NCBI GenBank assembly: GCA_026008535.1
Contig: BRKX01000001.1
Span: 37,847,817-37,911,816, forward strand
Source of the DNA: Perilla frutescens
Lineage: Eukaryota > Streptophyta > Magnoliopsida > Lamiales > Lamiaceae
DNA: 64,000 nucleotides
Direction of reading: 5' to 3'
The notes beneath the pieces were generated by a model. The model ran no database searches. It saw only the letters and a program-made list of their open reading frames with translations, and had not been told where the DNA came from. Position 1 is the stretch's first letter. Each line of letters begins with the position of its first letter. This document shows positions 10,819 to 21,796 of the stretch, in pieces. The translations under genes and the position numbers were made by a program.

Positions 10819-12567
10819 ATGTATTTCGACGGAGCTGCCCACAGAGAAGGAGCGGGTGCTGGAGTGGTGTTCATCACACCCAAAGGGGAAGTGCTACCAT
10901 ACTCGTTCACTTTGACTGAAAATTGCTCTAACAATGTAGCCGAGTATCAAGCACTTATCCTAGGATTGGAAATGGCGGTAGATGTAAAGAGGTTGAATAT
11001 GAGGGTGTATGGAGACTCCAAATTGGTAATCAGTCAAATAAAGGGATTATATGAAGTCAAGAAGCCTGAATTATTACCTTATGTCAAGTATGCTCAGAGA
11101 CTAATCGGATGGCTCGGCGGTGTGGAACTCGAGCATGTTCCAAGAGAAGACAATAAGCAAGCAGACGCCTTGGCTAAACTCGCCTCTACAATAGCCATGC
11201 CCGACAGTAAAGTTCATATCCTGATTTGCAAAAATTGGGTCGTACCGCCTCTTTTCAAAAATGAGGATGATAATGAAGAGGATAGTTATGTCGTTGAGGT
11301 ATTTGAAATTAGCAAAGAAGATTGGCGTCAGCCATTTGTTGATTACTTGAAGTACGATAGGTTGCCGAGTGAACCACATCGAAGAGTTGACATTCGGCGT
11401 CGAGCCAACCGTTTCATTTACTTCAAAGGTACACTCTATAGACGCTCATTCGATGGGATTTTCTTGAGATGTCTAGGTGATGAAGAAGCAATACAAGCCA
11501 TAGAAGAGGCACACTCAGGTATTTGTGGGGCTCATCAATCTGGTCCAAAACTGCACTTTCGGATTAAAAGGATGGGCTACTACTGGCCAACCATGGTTAA
11601 AGACTGCATAGACTATGCACAAAGATGTCAACCTTGCCAGTTTCACGCAAACCTCATCCACCAACCTCCGGAGCCACTACATCCTACAGTTGCTTCTTGG
11701 CCATTTGATGCTTGGGGATTGGACGTAGTAGGACCAATGACAAAGTCGTCGGGAGGACACTTGTATATCCTAGCCGCAACTGATTACTTTTCTAAATGGG
11801 CTGAAGTTGTTCCCTTGAAAGAAGTAAAGAAAGAGACTGTGGCTAACTTCATAAAAAGCAACATTATCCATCATTATGGGGTTCCTAGGTACATTGTTAC
11901 TGATAATGAAAAGCCATTCAGTAATACTTTGATAGACAAGCTATGTGGAGACTTCAAATTCAAACAAAGAAAGTCATCCATGTACAATGCGGCTGCCAAT
12001 GCACTTGCTGAAGCATTCAATAAAACCTTGTGCAACCTGTTGAAAAAGGTGGTATCAAAGTCAAAACTTGATTGGCATAAAAGGATTGGAGAAGCATTAT
12101 GGGCATATAGAACTACTCATCGGACGCCCACACAAGCAACCCCCTACTCATTGGTATATGGTGTGGAAGCTGTCTTTCATCTCGAACAACAAATTCCATC
12201 TCTAAGGATTACCATCCAAGAGGGTTTGACTGAAGAAGAAAATGCACGGTTGCGGCTTGAAGAATTAGAGGCATTGGATGAGAAGAGACTAGAAGCTCAA
12301 CAAAGGCTTGAATGTTATCAAGCTCGTCTTTCAAGAGCATTCAATAAAAAGGTGCGGTCACGATCTTTTCAAATTGGAGATCTAGTACTTGCAATAAGAA
12401 GACCAATCATCACCACTCATCGAGTTGGAAGCAAATTCATACCAAGATGGGATGGTCCTTATGTTGTCAAAGAAGTCTACACAAATGGAGCTTATCGTCT
12501 TATTTCTGAAGATCGTGTAAGAGTTGGGCCAATCAATGGGAAGTTCCTGAAGCGCTATTATCCCTAA
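10819..12567 (+). pseudogene. Tat archaeal-type RNase H and integrase
   Basis: This continues the same frame after the TAG at 10753. Residues 1-130 are the second, archaeal-type RNase H: MYFDGAA (D), EYQALILGLEMA (E), YGDSKLV (D) and DNKQADALAKLAS (D), so its four acidic residues are kept. Integrase has an HHCC zinc finger (HSGICGAH near residue 231, CQPC near 270), catalytic D in GLDVVGP (about 300), D in TDNEKPF (about 360) and E in LAEAFNKT (about 395). Two usually invariant neighbours differ: the glycine after TDN is Glu, and the NGQAE segment reads NALAE. The C-terminal GPY-type module (WDGPYVV) ends with FLKRYYP. The catalytic triad is present, but activity is doubtful. Confidence 0.92.
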
Positions 12568-13090
12568 AAAAAAAAGAGCAAAAAAAAAAGCAAAAAAAAA
12601 ACAAAAAAAAAACTCCTGACCCGCACGAGTATAAACTGTGTACGGTAACCACCAAAAGGAACTGCATGTGGTTAAAATGCTAATTTACCCCACCAAAGTT
12701 AAATATATGTGGTTAAACTGTTATTTATCCCACCAACGTGTTTTATGTGGTTAAAATATTAAACACCCACTTTGTCTATAGTGGTTAAAGAATAGTCACT
12801 CCTGGCCCGCATGAGTTTAAACTGCGTACGGTACCCCCCAAAAAAAAAATTGAACTACGTTTTGACTTGATCCCTTTTAAAGGGTACGTAGGCAGCTTAG
12901 ATTTTCTAAGTTCAGTCATGATTTGTGTTTTGCTATTTCAGTTGGATAATCAAAATTGGAGAACAACAAATGCGTGAAATGGAAAAGAATCAATGCATTG
13001 ATTTAAATAAACCGCATAACAATGTCGTTTCAGTAAACAAAAGATAAAATGGAAATGCGACAAAAGAAAATGCGTAAAACTAAACAAAAA
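12568..13090 (+). other. Tat post-pol spacer with direct repeat
   Basis: A-rich tracts follow the integrase stop. A direct repeat of CCCGCACGAGTATAAACTGYGTACGGTA-like sequence occurs at about 12,620 and 12,810. Between the copies, GTGGTTAAA recurs four times with CCCACC-type spacers. The stretch GGGTACGTAGGCAGCTTAG (12,880-12,900) is a recurring feature downstream of pol in Tat elements. No coding frame is seen on the plus strand. The antisense gene ends at 13,091. Confidence 0.6.
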
Positions 13091-15774
13091 CTAGGCAAAG
13101 GGGTTTTGATCCTCTAAAGCCTCCTTAGCAGACTCCAGATGGGATCTCAAATTAGCCACTTTCTCAGCTGCTTCAGCTCCAAAGGCGCTCTTCTGCTCAG
13201 CAAGTTCTTTTTCAAACTCTTTAATCTTCAACTGGATAGCCTTTTGTGAATCCTTGTGCTCTTTCAAAGACTTGGATAAGCATTCTCGTTGTTTGTCCAA
13301 TTCAGCCAAATCATTCTTCAATGATTTAATTTGGCTAGTATTCTCCTTCTTCTTAGCCTTGGCTTCACGGATATTCTGCTTGGTTTCTTTCAAACATTGC
13401 AAAGAAGACTCCGCAGATTCAAAGGATGCCGATCTTGCCTCATCATAAGCAGTAGCTTGGGAAAAAAGAGTATCTAGACTATTCTTCAAATAAGACAAGT
13501 CAAAACCAGAAGAAAAATCTCGTATGCTCGAAACCCCACCAAGAACATCTTCTTTGATGGATTATATAAACTCAGCTGGAGTCCTCAATATCTTGCTTTG
13601 GAGATCGCTCCAGAAACCTTTGAGAAATGTCCTGCGGTGAGTATCATAAAGAGCCTGGCCATTAAACTCAGACATTTCTCCAAGAGGTGGCGTTGATCTA
13701 ATCTTAGTTGGTTTGCCAGCAGACTGTTGAAGTGACTGTCCACGCATGGCTGAATCGTGTTTATTTTCCAAGTTAGTAGCTTCAGAGCAATCTTTAGCTA
13801 CCTAAAACAAAAAAAAAATAGAGATGAGTCAGAAAATCAAAACAACATGGGATAAAAAAAATGATTAAGGTTTAAGAAAAGACCTCAACCATAGAAACAA
13901 CAGCATGACCACTCTTTGCGTAATCTTCAACAGGCTTTTCATGCCTCTTCTGTCTCTTCCAATGGCGCTCTGCATTACTGCTGATAGAATCATCATCAAG
14001 ATCCAAGTGTGTCTTCCTTTTTTCAGAAAGAGAGTCAACTTTGACAGCTAGTTTTTGACATTCAACAACATCTGTCTGAGGCAAAATCAAAGTTGTAGGC
14101 TTTTCACTGGAGATGTCTCTATGCACCAAATCCCACCAATTCTTATAAGCCGTGGATAAAAGATTCTTGGCACTTGAAGGTCGTCGTGGAAAACAAACAC
14201 GAGATTGTAGAATCACTAAGTAAGCAAATTCGCCAATATTTAAGCCCCACATCTAAAGGAGCCTCTCTAATATCTTGATCAAGAACCCCGGGCAAAGACT
14301 GATAATACCCAAACTGGCGGCTGAACCGGTGCGGACTATAAGGTTCAATGATAAAATGATCACCAAGCCTCTTCGTGAGGTAATTAGAGCGTATGGCCAT
14401 AAAAAAACATTGATGGGACTCCGGTGCTTCACCATCATCAACATACCAAATATTCTCAGCTTCAGAAAGCATCATACAATCCCAAGACATTTGATCCCAT
14501 CCTTGAAAACGAGCACGAGCCTGAACATGGTCATAATACATCGCCCCTCCTTCGCCTGAATAGTGAATCATCCGAGGAGTATGCATTTCCTTGTTAAGAG
14601 AGAAATGAGTTTTGAAGTAATACCCTAACCAACTGTAGACAAAATGGATTGGAAATGCCACTTGGACAGAGATAAGCTCCAAAGAAGAAGAAATGTCATT
14701 TAAACCTCTATAAATACTCGCCAGAACTGGTACAGTAAGTGCTACTTCCCGACCACTGGCCATCATACTCGTCATTTTGAAAGTTTCTGGCCGAAATAAA
14801 TTAGCATCGTCTTCTGGAAGGACGAAGCTACATAACCAGCAAGAAAGATAAGCGGCTAGATATGTCTGGGTCACATGCCTCTCTTTCACATCGAGTTTTT
14901 CAAATGGCATCTTTTCTTTGGCGGTCCACGTCTCATGAACCTTGATTTCACCGGTAGGATTGTGAGTTGATTTAGGACGCACTGTTTTCTTCTCTTTACG
15001 CAGAGGAGGCTTCGAATATCTCTTCGTGTGCTTTGACCAAAACGTAATCCATTTCCTGATAGAGACTGAAGAGGACTGACCTCGAAGAAGGTGGTAGGCA
15101 TGGAATAGATGCTTGCAGCTGGCAGGAACATACAGTTTGTTGTCTTGATCAGCACCAGTAAGCTCCTTCGCGCAAGGTATCACTTCATCATAAAGTTCCC
15201 CATTCATCGGAAGCCCGGATAAAACATGTATATCCCACAAAGAAATCGACATCTCACCTAATGAAGTCAACAAAGTGTTTGTCTTTGGGCAGCAAGTTTC
15301 ACAAAATGCTTTGATAATTTCAGTATTCCGATCGTATGTGAAGAGAGAAGCATAGACTGCGTGATAAATCCTGGCCTTGCGAAGATTATCAGCACATCGA
15401 CTAAGGACATCTTCACTCCATTCCCAGTACCCACTAAGATAACGGAACTCTCCAATAAATTCCACGTCGTCTCTCCATTTGACATTTTCAGCAGTAAGAC
15501 GATGTCTTAAAGTCTGTAAGACATCCGCATCACCGATTAAACGATGATGAGTTGATTGCAGAGTCCACACTGCTGGCATCTTGGATACTTCAAGCTGACG
15601 TGACCACCCATTTTGATGAAGGGGATTGGAAAGCTTAGGCCAGGTCTTCGCAAATTTACCAATGAGAGGATCATAAACTCTTCGAAGCGTCCCTTCCTGA
15701 GTTCGTTACTCTTCATAATCCAAAACCACCAAGTGCTTCCTCCCAGAAATGGTAATATCCTTGAAAACAACCAT
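13091..15774 (-). pseudogene. Antisense plant mobile domain (PMD) gene with coiled coil
   Basis: This gene is read on the minus strand from ATG at 15774, opposite to gag-pol. The body (15,579-14,143) matches the plant mobile domain (PF10536, aminotransferase-like): ISLWDIHVLSGLPMNGELYD, an FVLPEDDANLFRP block, and later SRVCFPRRPSSAKNLLS with KNWW. An 82-nt intron (13,883-13,802) has GT-AG ends, a T-rich acceptor and an open frame in phase 0 across the junction. The C-terminus (13,498-13,091) is lysine- and glutamate-rich with heptad-like spacing, a probable coiled coil. Damage consists of in-frame stops at 15,708-15,706 and 13,564-13,562 and a frameshift near 14,250-14,240. PMD proteins act in the nucleus in plant gene silencing and genome stability; the role inside Tat elements is unknown. 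Confidence 0.85.
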
Positions 15775-15780
15775 GTTGTT

Positions 15781-17190
15781 ACTGCAACAAAGACAAGAAA
15801 GGAGAGACATGAAGCAGATACACACATATATTTGGAGATAAAGAATCAAACATGCAAGCAAGCAAGCTTATTTCCAGACACATATATGCATAGAACCAAG
15901 AAAATTGATATATCTTGATTCGTAAAATCTCAGTTGAAGTTGAAGACGAGTCGAGATCACAGATGGATCGTTCTCTAGAGAAATCACCTTTTGATCGAAA
16001 TCAAAATGGATCATTCACTTAGAGAACTCACCTCTTGATTCGTAGCTTCTCGGTCGAAGTTGAAGACGAGTCGAAATCACAGATGGATCGTTCTCTAGAG
16101 AAATTACCTTTTGATCGAAATCAAAATGGATTATTCACTCAGAGAACTCACCTCTTGATTCGTAGCTTCTCGGTCGAAGTTGAAGACGAGTCGAAATCAC
16201 AGATGGATCGTTCTCTAGAGAAGTCACCTTTTAATCGAAACCAAAATGGATCATTCACTTAGAGAACTCACCTCTTGATTGGTAGCTTCTCGGTCGAAGT
16301 TGAAGACGAGTCAAAATCACAGATGGTCGTTCTCTAGAGAAGTCACCTTTTGATCGAAATCAAAATGGATCATTCACTTAGAGAACTCACCTCTTGATTC
16401 GTATCGGATGAAGTTGAAGACGAGTCGAGATCACAGATGGATTGTTCTCTAGAAAAATCACCTTTTGATCGAAATCAAAATGGATCATTTACTTAGAGAA
16501 CTCACCTCTTGATTTGTAGCCTCTCGGTCGAAGTTGAAGACAAGTCGAAATCACAGATGGATCATTCTCTAGAAAAATCACCTTTTGATCAAAATCAAAA
16601 TGGATCATTCACTTAGAGAACTCACCTCTTGATTTGAAGCCTTTGGAAATAAAGTCAAATTCATAAGAAGAATAACGGAATTTAACAAAGGACAACAAAT
16701 CATTAGTTGCAAGAAGAAAAAATATTGCATGTATATACACATATACGCACATGCATTAAAATAGGGCCACAATGTTGCAAACGGAGAGCAGAATGGGAGA
16801 AAGAAGCATAGTATTTTCAAGTTGCAACAATATACCTTAAACTTTCTCTTGTAAAAAAATCCCTTATGTTTATCCAAATTTCGTAGAAAATATGTCTGCA
16901 GCTAAAAAAAAATAAAATGATGAACCATAAAGAAGAAAGAAAGAAGTCAGAGGAGTATGCATGAGATATTAAAAAAAAAATCGAAGAACATACCTCTGAG
17001 ATAGCAAGAAACAAAGATTGTCACTCCAAATTCGTGCCTGATGCTATAGGTCGTCTCTACAAAAAAAAATTGAATGAGAAAAGGAACATTGAAGATGGAT
17101 ATCTTTCTCTCAGGCCGTTTATCAAACATATAGTGTGCAGAAAATTATGGACTAAATTTGAATAATATGGGGCAAAAGACTCACCAACAA
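15781..17190 (-). other. Candidate spliced leader of the antisense PMD gene
   Basis: Read on the minus strand, this region shows donor and acceptor pairs but no long ORF. Candidates are a donor G|GTGAGT ending an exon at 17,185, an exon at 17,056-16,994 (acceptor TTTTTGTAG, donor CAGAG|GTATGT), and an exon at about 16,895-16,836 (acceptor GCAG, donor TTAAG|GTATAT). A strong acceptor, TTGTCTTTGTTGCAG, places the last exon at 15,781, seven bases before the ATG at 15,774. I infer a multi-exon 5' untranslated leader. Only the splice-site motifs are seen; splicing itself is inference. Confidence 0.5.
15905..16635 (-). repeat. 120-bp tandem array carrying splice-donor motifs
   Basis: Six near-identical units follow with spacing 120, 120, 119, 115 and 120 bases, marked by AGAGAACTCACCTCTTGATT starting near 16,021, 16,141, 16,261, 16,380, 16,495 and 16,615. 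An older partial unit at 15,905-16,020 lies beside them. On the minus strand each marker reads CAAGAG|GTGAGT, a consensus plant 5' splice site. The short ORF across the array comes from the period being a multiple of three. Tat elements are known to carry tandem repeats between pol and the 3' LTR, and these can seed satellites. Confidence 0.9.
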
Positions 17191-17295
17191 CCAACAAGTA
17201 AAAAGAAAGAAAACAAGTCGACCAAAGAGGTGCGTTCGCTGCTACTGTTCCTGCTGCAACTCCAATTTGTGTGGAAAATATATACAATAGCGTTC

Positions 17296-17305
17296 CTATA
17301 TAAAG
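17296..17305 (-). promoter_or_regulatory. Candidate TATA box for the antisense gene
   Basis: On the minus strand the sequence reads CTTTATATAG in a locally GC-richer context. It lies about 110 bases upstream of the first candidate donor of the leader at 17,185, a sensible distance for a first non-coding exon. This would give the Tat element a second, internal promoter facing gag-pol. Confidence 0.45.
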
Positions 17306-17744
17306 GACCGATGGCCATTGCTTGGTTTGGAAATTTTTTGGCATAAGGAAATGAGTGATTTCAGAATAGAGTCCTTCCATTTGAAGTTTCTTGCTGACTT
17401 ACGGCTGGCGCTGAAATTTAGAAGGATTGAGCTTTGCGTTAAAAAAAAATCATAAGAAGGAAACAATCGAATTTCCTGCTTAAAATAAAGCTATTCCTAA
17501 AAGATGTATTGAAAACTTATCGCTGTAGCCGAACTGGTGAAGAGCTTCGTTGATTGGGCTTTAATTAATAGAATGAGAGATATCACATGGGCTTTTCTAT
17601 CTTTCATTCCCTTAAATTAAAACTCAAAGTGTATGTGGGCCCCACTATATTCATGTGTTTGGCTATCAAATCCACATTTTGACAATATCATTGTCGAAAA
17701 ACATATACCAGTCCATTAATGAAATCAAGTTACAATTTAATAAT

Positions 17745-18180
17745 AATAAATTTTAAATTTTAAATTCAAGAACTCCTTGATACGAGTATAAGCTATCTGA
17801 TAAATTCAAATTCCAAATTTAAATTCAAGAACTCCTTGATACTAGTATAAACTATCTGATAAATTTAAATTCCAAATTTAAATCGAAGAACTCCTTGATA
17901 CGAGTATAAACTATCTGATAAATTTAAATTCAAGAACTCCTTGATATGAGTATAAATTATCTAATAAAATTAAAATCCAAATTTTAAATTCCAGAACTCT
18001 TGAATACGAGTATAAATTATTCACAATTTTAAATCCAAGAACTCCTTGATATGAGTATAAACTATCTGATATATTCCAAATTTTAAATTCGAGGAACTCT
18101 TGAATACGAGTATAAATTATTCACAATTTTAAATCCAAGAACTCCTAGATATGAGATTAAACTACCTAACAAATTTTGAG
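17745..18180 (+). repeat. AAGAACTCCTTGATACGAG tandem repeats
   Basis: About eight degenerate copies of a 45-60-bp unit have the core AAGAACTCCTTGATACGAG followed by TATAAACTATCTGATAAAT. Cores start near 17,767, 17,827, 17,886, 17,933, 17,993, 18,046, 18,095 and 18,137. The array lies just inside the 3' LTR of the Tat element, separated from it by about 50 bases. It is non-coding. Confidence 0.85.
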
Positions 18181-18221
18181 ACCCGTCCATTTCCATGACA
18201 AGTCACCAATGGACAAGTCTC

Positions 18222-18230
18222 AAGGGGGCA
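18222..18230 (+). other. Polypurine tract of the Tat element
   Basis: AAGGGGGCA lies two bases before the 3' LTR start (TGTAGG at 18,233). This is the expected primer site for plus-strand DNA synthesis. Confidence 0.75.
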
Positions 18231-18232
18231 TT

Positions 18233-19149
18233 TGTAGGCAAATTAAATTTATTGCCTATTAAATTATGTCATGCGTAAAATAATGAATTAAATATTTTAT
18301 TATATTTTATTTATATTTTGGGATTAAATTAAATATAATTCCAAGATTAAATAGATATATAATTAATATTTATTACATGGATTTTACTGACTAATGAGAA
18401 GCTGACATGTGTCAAATCTGCACAGAAAATAAAATATTTAATATGGAGATCTTCCAAACCAATAGAATTGCGCCACATAAGCCCTAGGCCCATGGCCACT
18501 CCATATAAGCCCTAAAAGCCCAACCCTAAATTTCCTAAATTAAATCCTTCTGCAACTATAAATAGGGGCCTCCATATCATATGAAAAGACACCTAAAATC
18601 ATAATTGAAGAGCTCAAGAAGTTGGAGGAAAATTCTCTACGAAATTCTCTCCAGCATTCAAGACATTCTAGCGAGATTCAAGCCGTTCTTCGTGGAAAGT
18701 AACGCGTTCTTCGCCGAAATCATCTCAAATCCAGCGTCTGATCCGGAATCAAGGTTTTCAACCCTCCAGACAGCGTTATAAAGTCAAGGTGTTCTAGCAA
18801 GATTCAAGACGTTCTTTGTGGAAGCAACGCATTCTTCGCCAGAGTCATCTCAAATCCACCGTTCAATCCGGAATCAAGGTCGTCAGCCCTCCGGATAACG
18901 TCATCAAACCCAAACAACAAGTTCAAGAAGATCGAAGAGGCAAATTCGCTCTGAAAATCTCAAGAACCGTTTGAAGATCAAGTTTTGAAGAGAAGATTTC
19001 AAAGAAAGTGTTTGAAGATCAAGTTTTGAAGAGAAGAATCAGAGGATCAAGACAGAGATTATACCACAATCGCATTTTAAATTTAAAGAAGAAATCTAAT
19101 TGTACACTTTTCGCGTTATTTGTTCAAATACACGAAAATTTGTGTTACA
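18233..19149 (+). repeat. 3' LTR of the Tat element
   Basis: It matches the 5' LTR end to end with about 13 substitutions and one single-base indel, all in the last 511 bases (R/U5). The first 407 bases are identical. It ends in TGTGTTACA and is followed by the GTCTC target duplication. Confidence 0.95.
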
Positions 19150-19154
19150 GTCTC

Positions 19155-19550
19155 TTAAGGTTTTCAGTCGATTAGAGAAATAATTAGTGAAGTGTCTTCA
19201 TGATTATCGAGAAGTTGTATCAGTAAGTGTCTTCGGTGGCTATAAATGGTTTGCATGCATTAGTTGAAGTTATCATTGAGTCAATGATCGGAATAATTAA
19301 GCTAGGGTGGAGTTAATTGGAAGCCGAAATATCTTTTTAAAGAAATCTACTCTCTATTTAATTGCTTTTTAATTTCATTTTTACATTATAATCAAGATAT
19401 TCGTTGGAAGATTTGGTTACTTGCAGACTGAAGTGTTAGGAAATTCTCATCGGTCCTTTGGGAGATGATCTTGCTTGCCACTATTCTGGGTAGTGTGAGC
19501 ATACCGACTGCGTGTCGGATTATTTTTGATGAAAAACGATGCACCAAATG
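19155..19550 (+). mobile_element. Athila-like LTR, right part
   Basis: This continues the LTR interrupted at 5,094, as shown by the shared GTCTC target duplication. It contains a segment near 19,480-19,530 (CTATTCTGGGTAGTGTGAGC) reminiscent of the U5 end of other plant gypsy LTRs. The exact end, close to 19,550, is set by where chromovirus coding similarity begins on the minus strand. There is no coding content. Confidence 0.55.
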
Positions 19551-19552
19551 AC

Positions 19553-20995
19553 GTACGGAAAGGACTCGATAAACTCGACCCATCGTGCATGCCGCTTGTT
19601 CAAATTTTGTTGGCCTTTCAAATGCTTCAAACTCTCGTGATCCGTGTGAATCACGAACTCCTTAGGCCACAAATAGTGTTGCCATGTATCTAAAGCTCTC
19701 TTGAGTGCGTACAACTCCTTGTCATAGGTGGAATAATGAAGGGCTGCATCTTGGAGATTTTCACTGAAATAGGCGACTGGACACCGTTCCTGCATCAAAA
19801 CAGCACCAATCCCTTTGCCCGAGGCATCACATTCAATTTCAAAAGTTTTATTAAAGTCAGGAAGAGCAAGAACAGGCGCTTTACATAAACATGATTTCAA
19901 AGTGTTAAACGCATGCTCTTGAACAGGACCCCATTCAAACTTTCGATCTTTGTTGTTTAACTCCGTAAGCGGCGCAGCAATGCTGGAAAAATCACGCACA
20001 AAGTGACGATAAAAGCCAGCAAGGCTGTGGAAAGATCGCACATCACTCGCGGATTTAAGAGTTGGCCATTCCTCAATCGCTTGGATTTTGGAACGGTCTA
20101 CTTCTATACCATGTTCACTCACAACAAAGCCTAGAAATACGACTTCATTCATGCAAAAAGAACACTTAGACAAGTTGCCATATAATTTCAACTCCCTAAG
20201 AATCTTGAACACATGTCTAAGGTGCTGCATATGTGTGTGCATCATGTCACTATAGATCAGAATGTCATCAAAATAGATAACAACATATTTACCAATTACT
20301 TCACGCAAAACATGATTCATGAGACGCATAAATGTGCTTGGTGCATTAGTGAGACCAAAAGGCATAACAAGCCATTCATACAAACCATGCTTCGTTTTAA
20401 ATGCAGTTTTCCATTCATCATCTTCATGCATACGAACTTGAAAGTAATCAGAACGCAAATCAATCTTAGAAAAGACATGCGAACCAGACAATTCATCAAG
20501 CATATCATCTAATCTAGGGATAAGAAAATGATACTTTACCGTGATTTTATTGATTGCTCTACAATCCATGCACATACGCCATTCGTTGTTCTTCTTTGGC
20601 ACTAGGATCACTGGAACGGCACACGGACTCAAGCTTTCATGGATTTGCTTCTTCTCCAACAGCTCTTTGACTTGCCTGTCAATCTCCTTAGTCTCATCGG
20701 GAGACATCCTATAGGCTGGTCGGTTGGGTAGCACAGCTCCGGGGACGAAATCGATCTGGTGCTCGATCCCTCGAACTGCAGGAAGCCCGCCGGGTATTTC
20801 TTCGGGAAATACATCCTTGAACTCATCAAGTAAGGGTTGTACATCACTAGACAAACACTCATTAGTAGCACTGCTCTTAAATGTGAGTAGGACAAGAGGC
20901 ATACCTGCTTTGACGGCTTTCTGAACTCCTTTAACTGAAATAAACAAGCTCTTCACGGGAGCCTTGCTAGAACTCAAACCATGCATCTTTTCCAC
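19553..20995 (-). pseudogene. Chromovirus reverse transcriptase and RNase H, truncated
   Basis: The minus-strand frame encodes a Ty3/gypsy RT: the RPAYRMSPDE block, CRAINKITVKYHFLIPRLDD, the catalytic Asp in SKIDLRSDYFQVRM and the FDD box in VIYFDDILIYS (about residue 242). RNase H follows with FEIECDASGKGIGAVL (about 385) and VIHTDHESLKHLKGQ (about 448). The frame stops making sense after the RNase H, at the junction with the Athila-like LTR near 19,553, so integrase is missing. The RT core carries an FDD box and no obvious internal stop. The style of the RT-RH fits a chromovirus, perhaps CRM-like, but lineage is not certain. Stops at about 21,132 and 21,009 separate it from protease in the same frame. 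Confidence 0.88.
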
Positions 20996-21133
20996 AGCTA
21001 AGGAGTCCTAAGGAGATGGTTTGGAGGAGGTAGGGACGGCGGGAATGGGCTGTCCGGCAATGGATGTGGCGACCGCGGCCTTTGGGGCCCGTTTTACGGC
21101 TGCTTGCTTCGCCTTCTCCTCTTTGAACCTCTC

Positions 21134-21796
21134 CTACATACATTGTTGATCCATAGCAACGGATTTAGGTGGTAATGGCCTCAATGTACTAGTTCGGCTA
21201 TCAATGTCGACTGTGTATATGTTCAGGCGTCCATCGTGGACAACACGTCGATCATCCTGCCAAGGTTTGCCCAACAACAAGTGTGCCACATCCATAGGGA
21301 TAACATCGCACAAAACAGTGTCAGAAAACTTATTGATTGAGAATGAGACACCTACCTGATGAACCACGCGAATCTCGCCTCTGTTGGTAAGCCACTGCAA
21401 TCTGTAGGCACTCGTGTGTTGTTGAACTGGTAGACCAAGCTTTTCCACTGCATATTGATTGATGGCATTGATCACATTGCCACTGTCAATAATCATAGAA
21501 CACGTGTGACCCTTGATCACTGCACGGGTGTAGAAGATGTTCTCCCATTGGTGTTCTTGTTCCTCTTCTCGAATGATGCTTAAACTCCGGATTGTTACCA
21601 AACTGACTTGCTGAACCTCCGGATCGATGTCTTCATGTATGGCATCATTCTTGATCTCTTTTTCAAGTGTGGTGTCATCCATTGTCTCTCTTTCATCCTC
21701 ACTAGCTGATTCAACTTCATTTGACTCCGTCAAGTATAGAACTACCGGTTCAGACATTGAGCTTAAAAGTAGCCCCAACCTTGACACTTGTGACAC
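21134..21796 (-). pseudogene. Chromovirus protease region
   Basis: The frame is the same as the RT to its left. It contains an aspartic protease core: MIIDSGNVINAI (the D-S-G active site, with N-V where A-S or A-T is usual) followed by HLLLGKPWQ, the conserved LLG-P-W end of the domain. An acidic linker precedes it. An in-frame TAG just after the segment ends the open frame. Active-site changes and stops make it non-functional. In the live element it would have cut the Gag-Pol polyprotein. Confidence 0.8.

Larger units (their letters stand above)
5090..19154 (+). mobile_element. Complete Tat-group Ty3/gypsy retrotransposon
   Basis: The element runs from TGTAGGC at 5095 to TTACA at 19149 and is bracketed by a perfect 5-bp direct repeat, GTCTC (5090-5094 and 19150-19154). 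It has two LTRs (918 and 917 bp), a primer-binding site, a polypurine tract, and gag, PR, RT, RNase H, archaeal-type RNase H and integrase domains in that order. The second RNase H domain and the long 3' region with an antisense gene and tandem repeats are traits of the Tat group (Tat, Retand, Ogre). There is no extra ORF before gag as in Ogre. LTR divergence is about 1.5 percent, so insertion is recent, yet coding capacity is already lost through stop codons. Confidence 0.93.

Noticed and set aside
16035..16262. 75-residue ORF over the 120-bp array
   Set aside because: It is open only because the period is a multiple of three. It repeats the same 40 residues and lies on the strand opposite to the antisense leader.
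15905..16635. CRISPR-like array
   Set aside because: Units are contiguous, with no unique spacers, in a plant retrotransposon.
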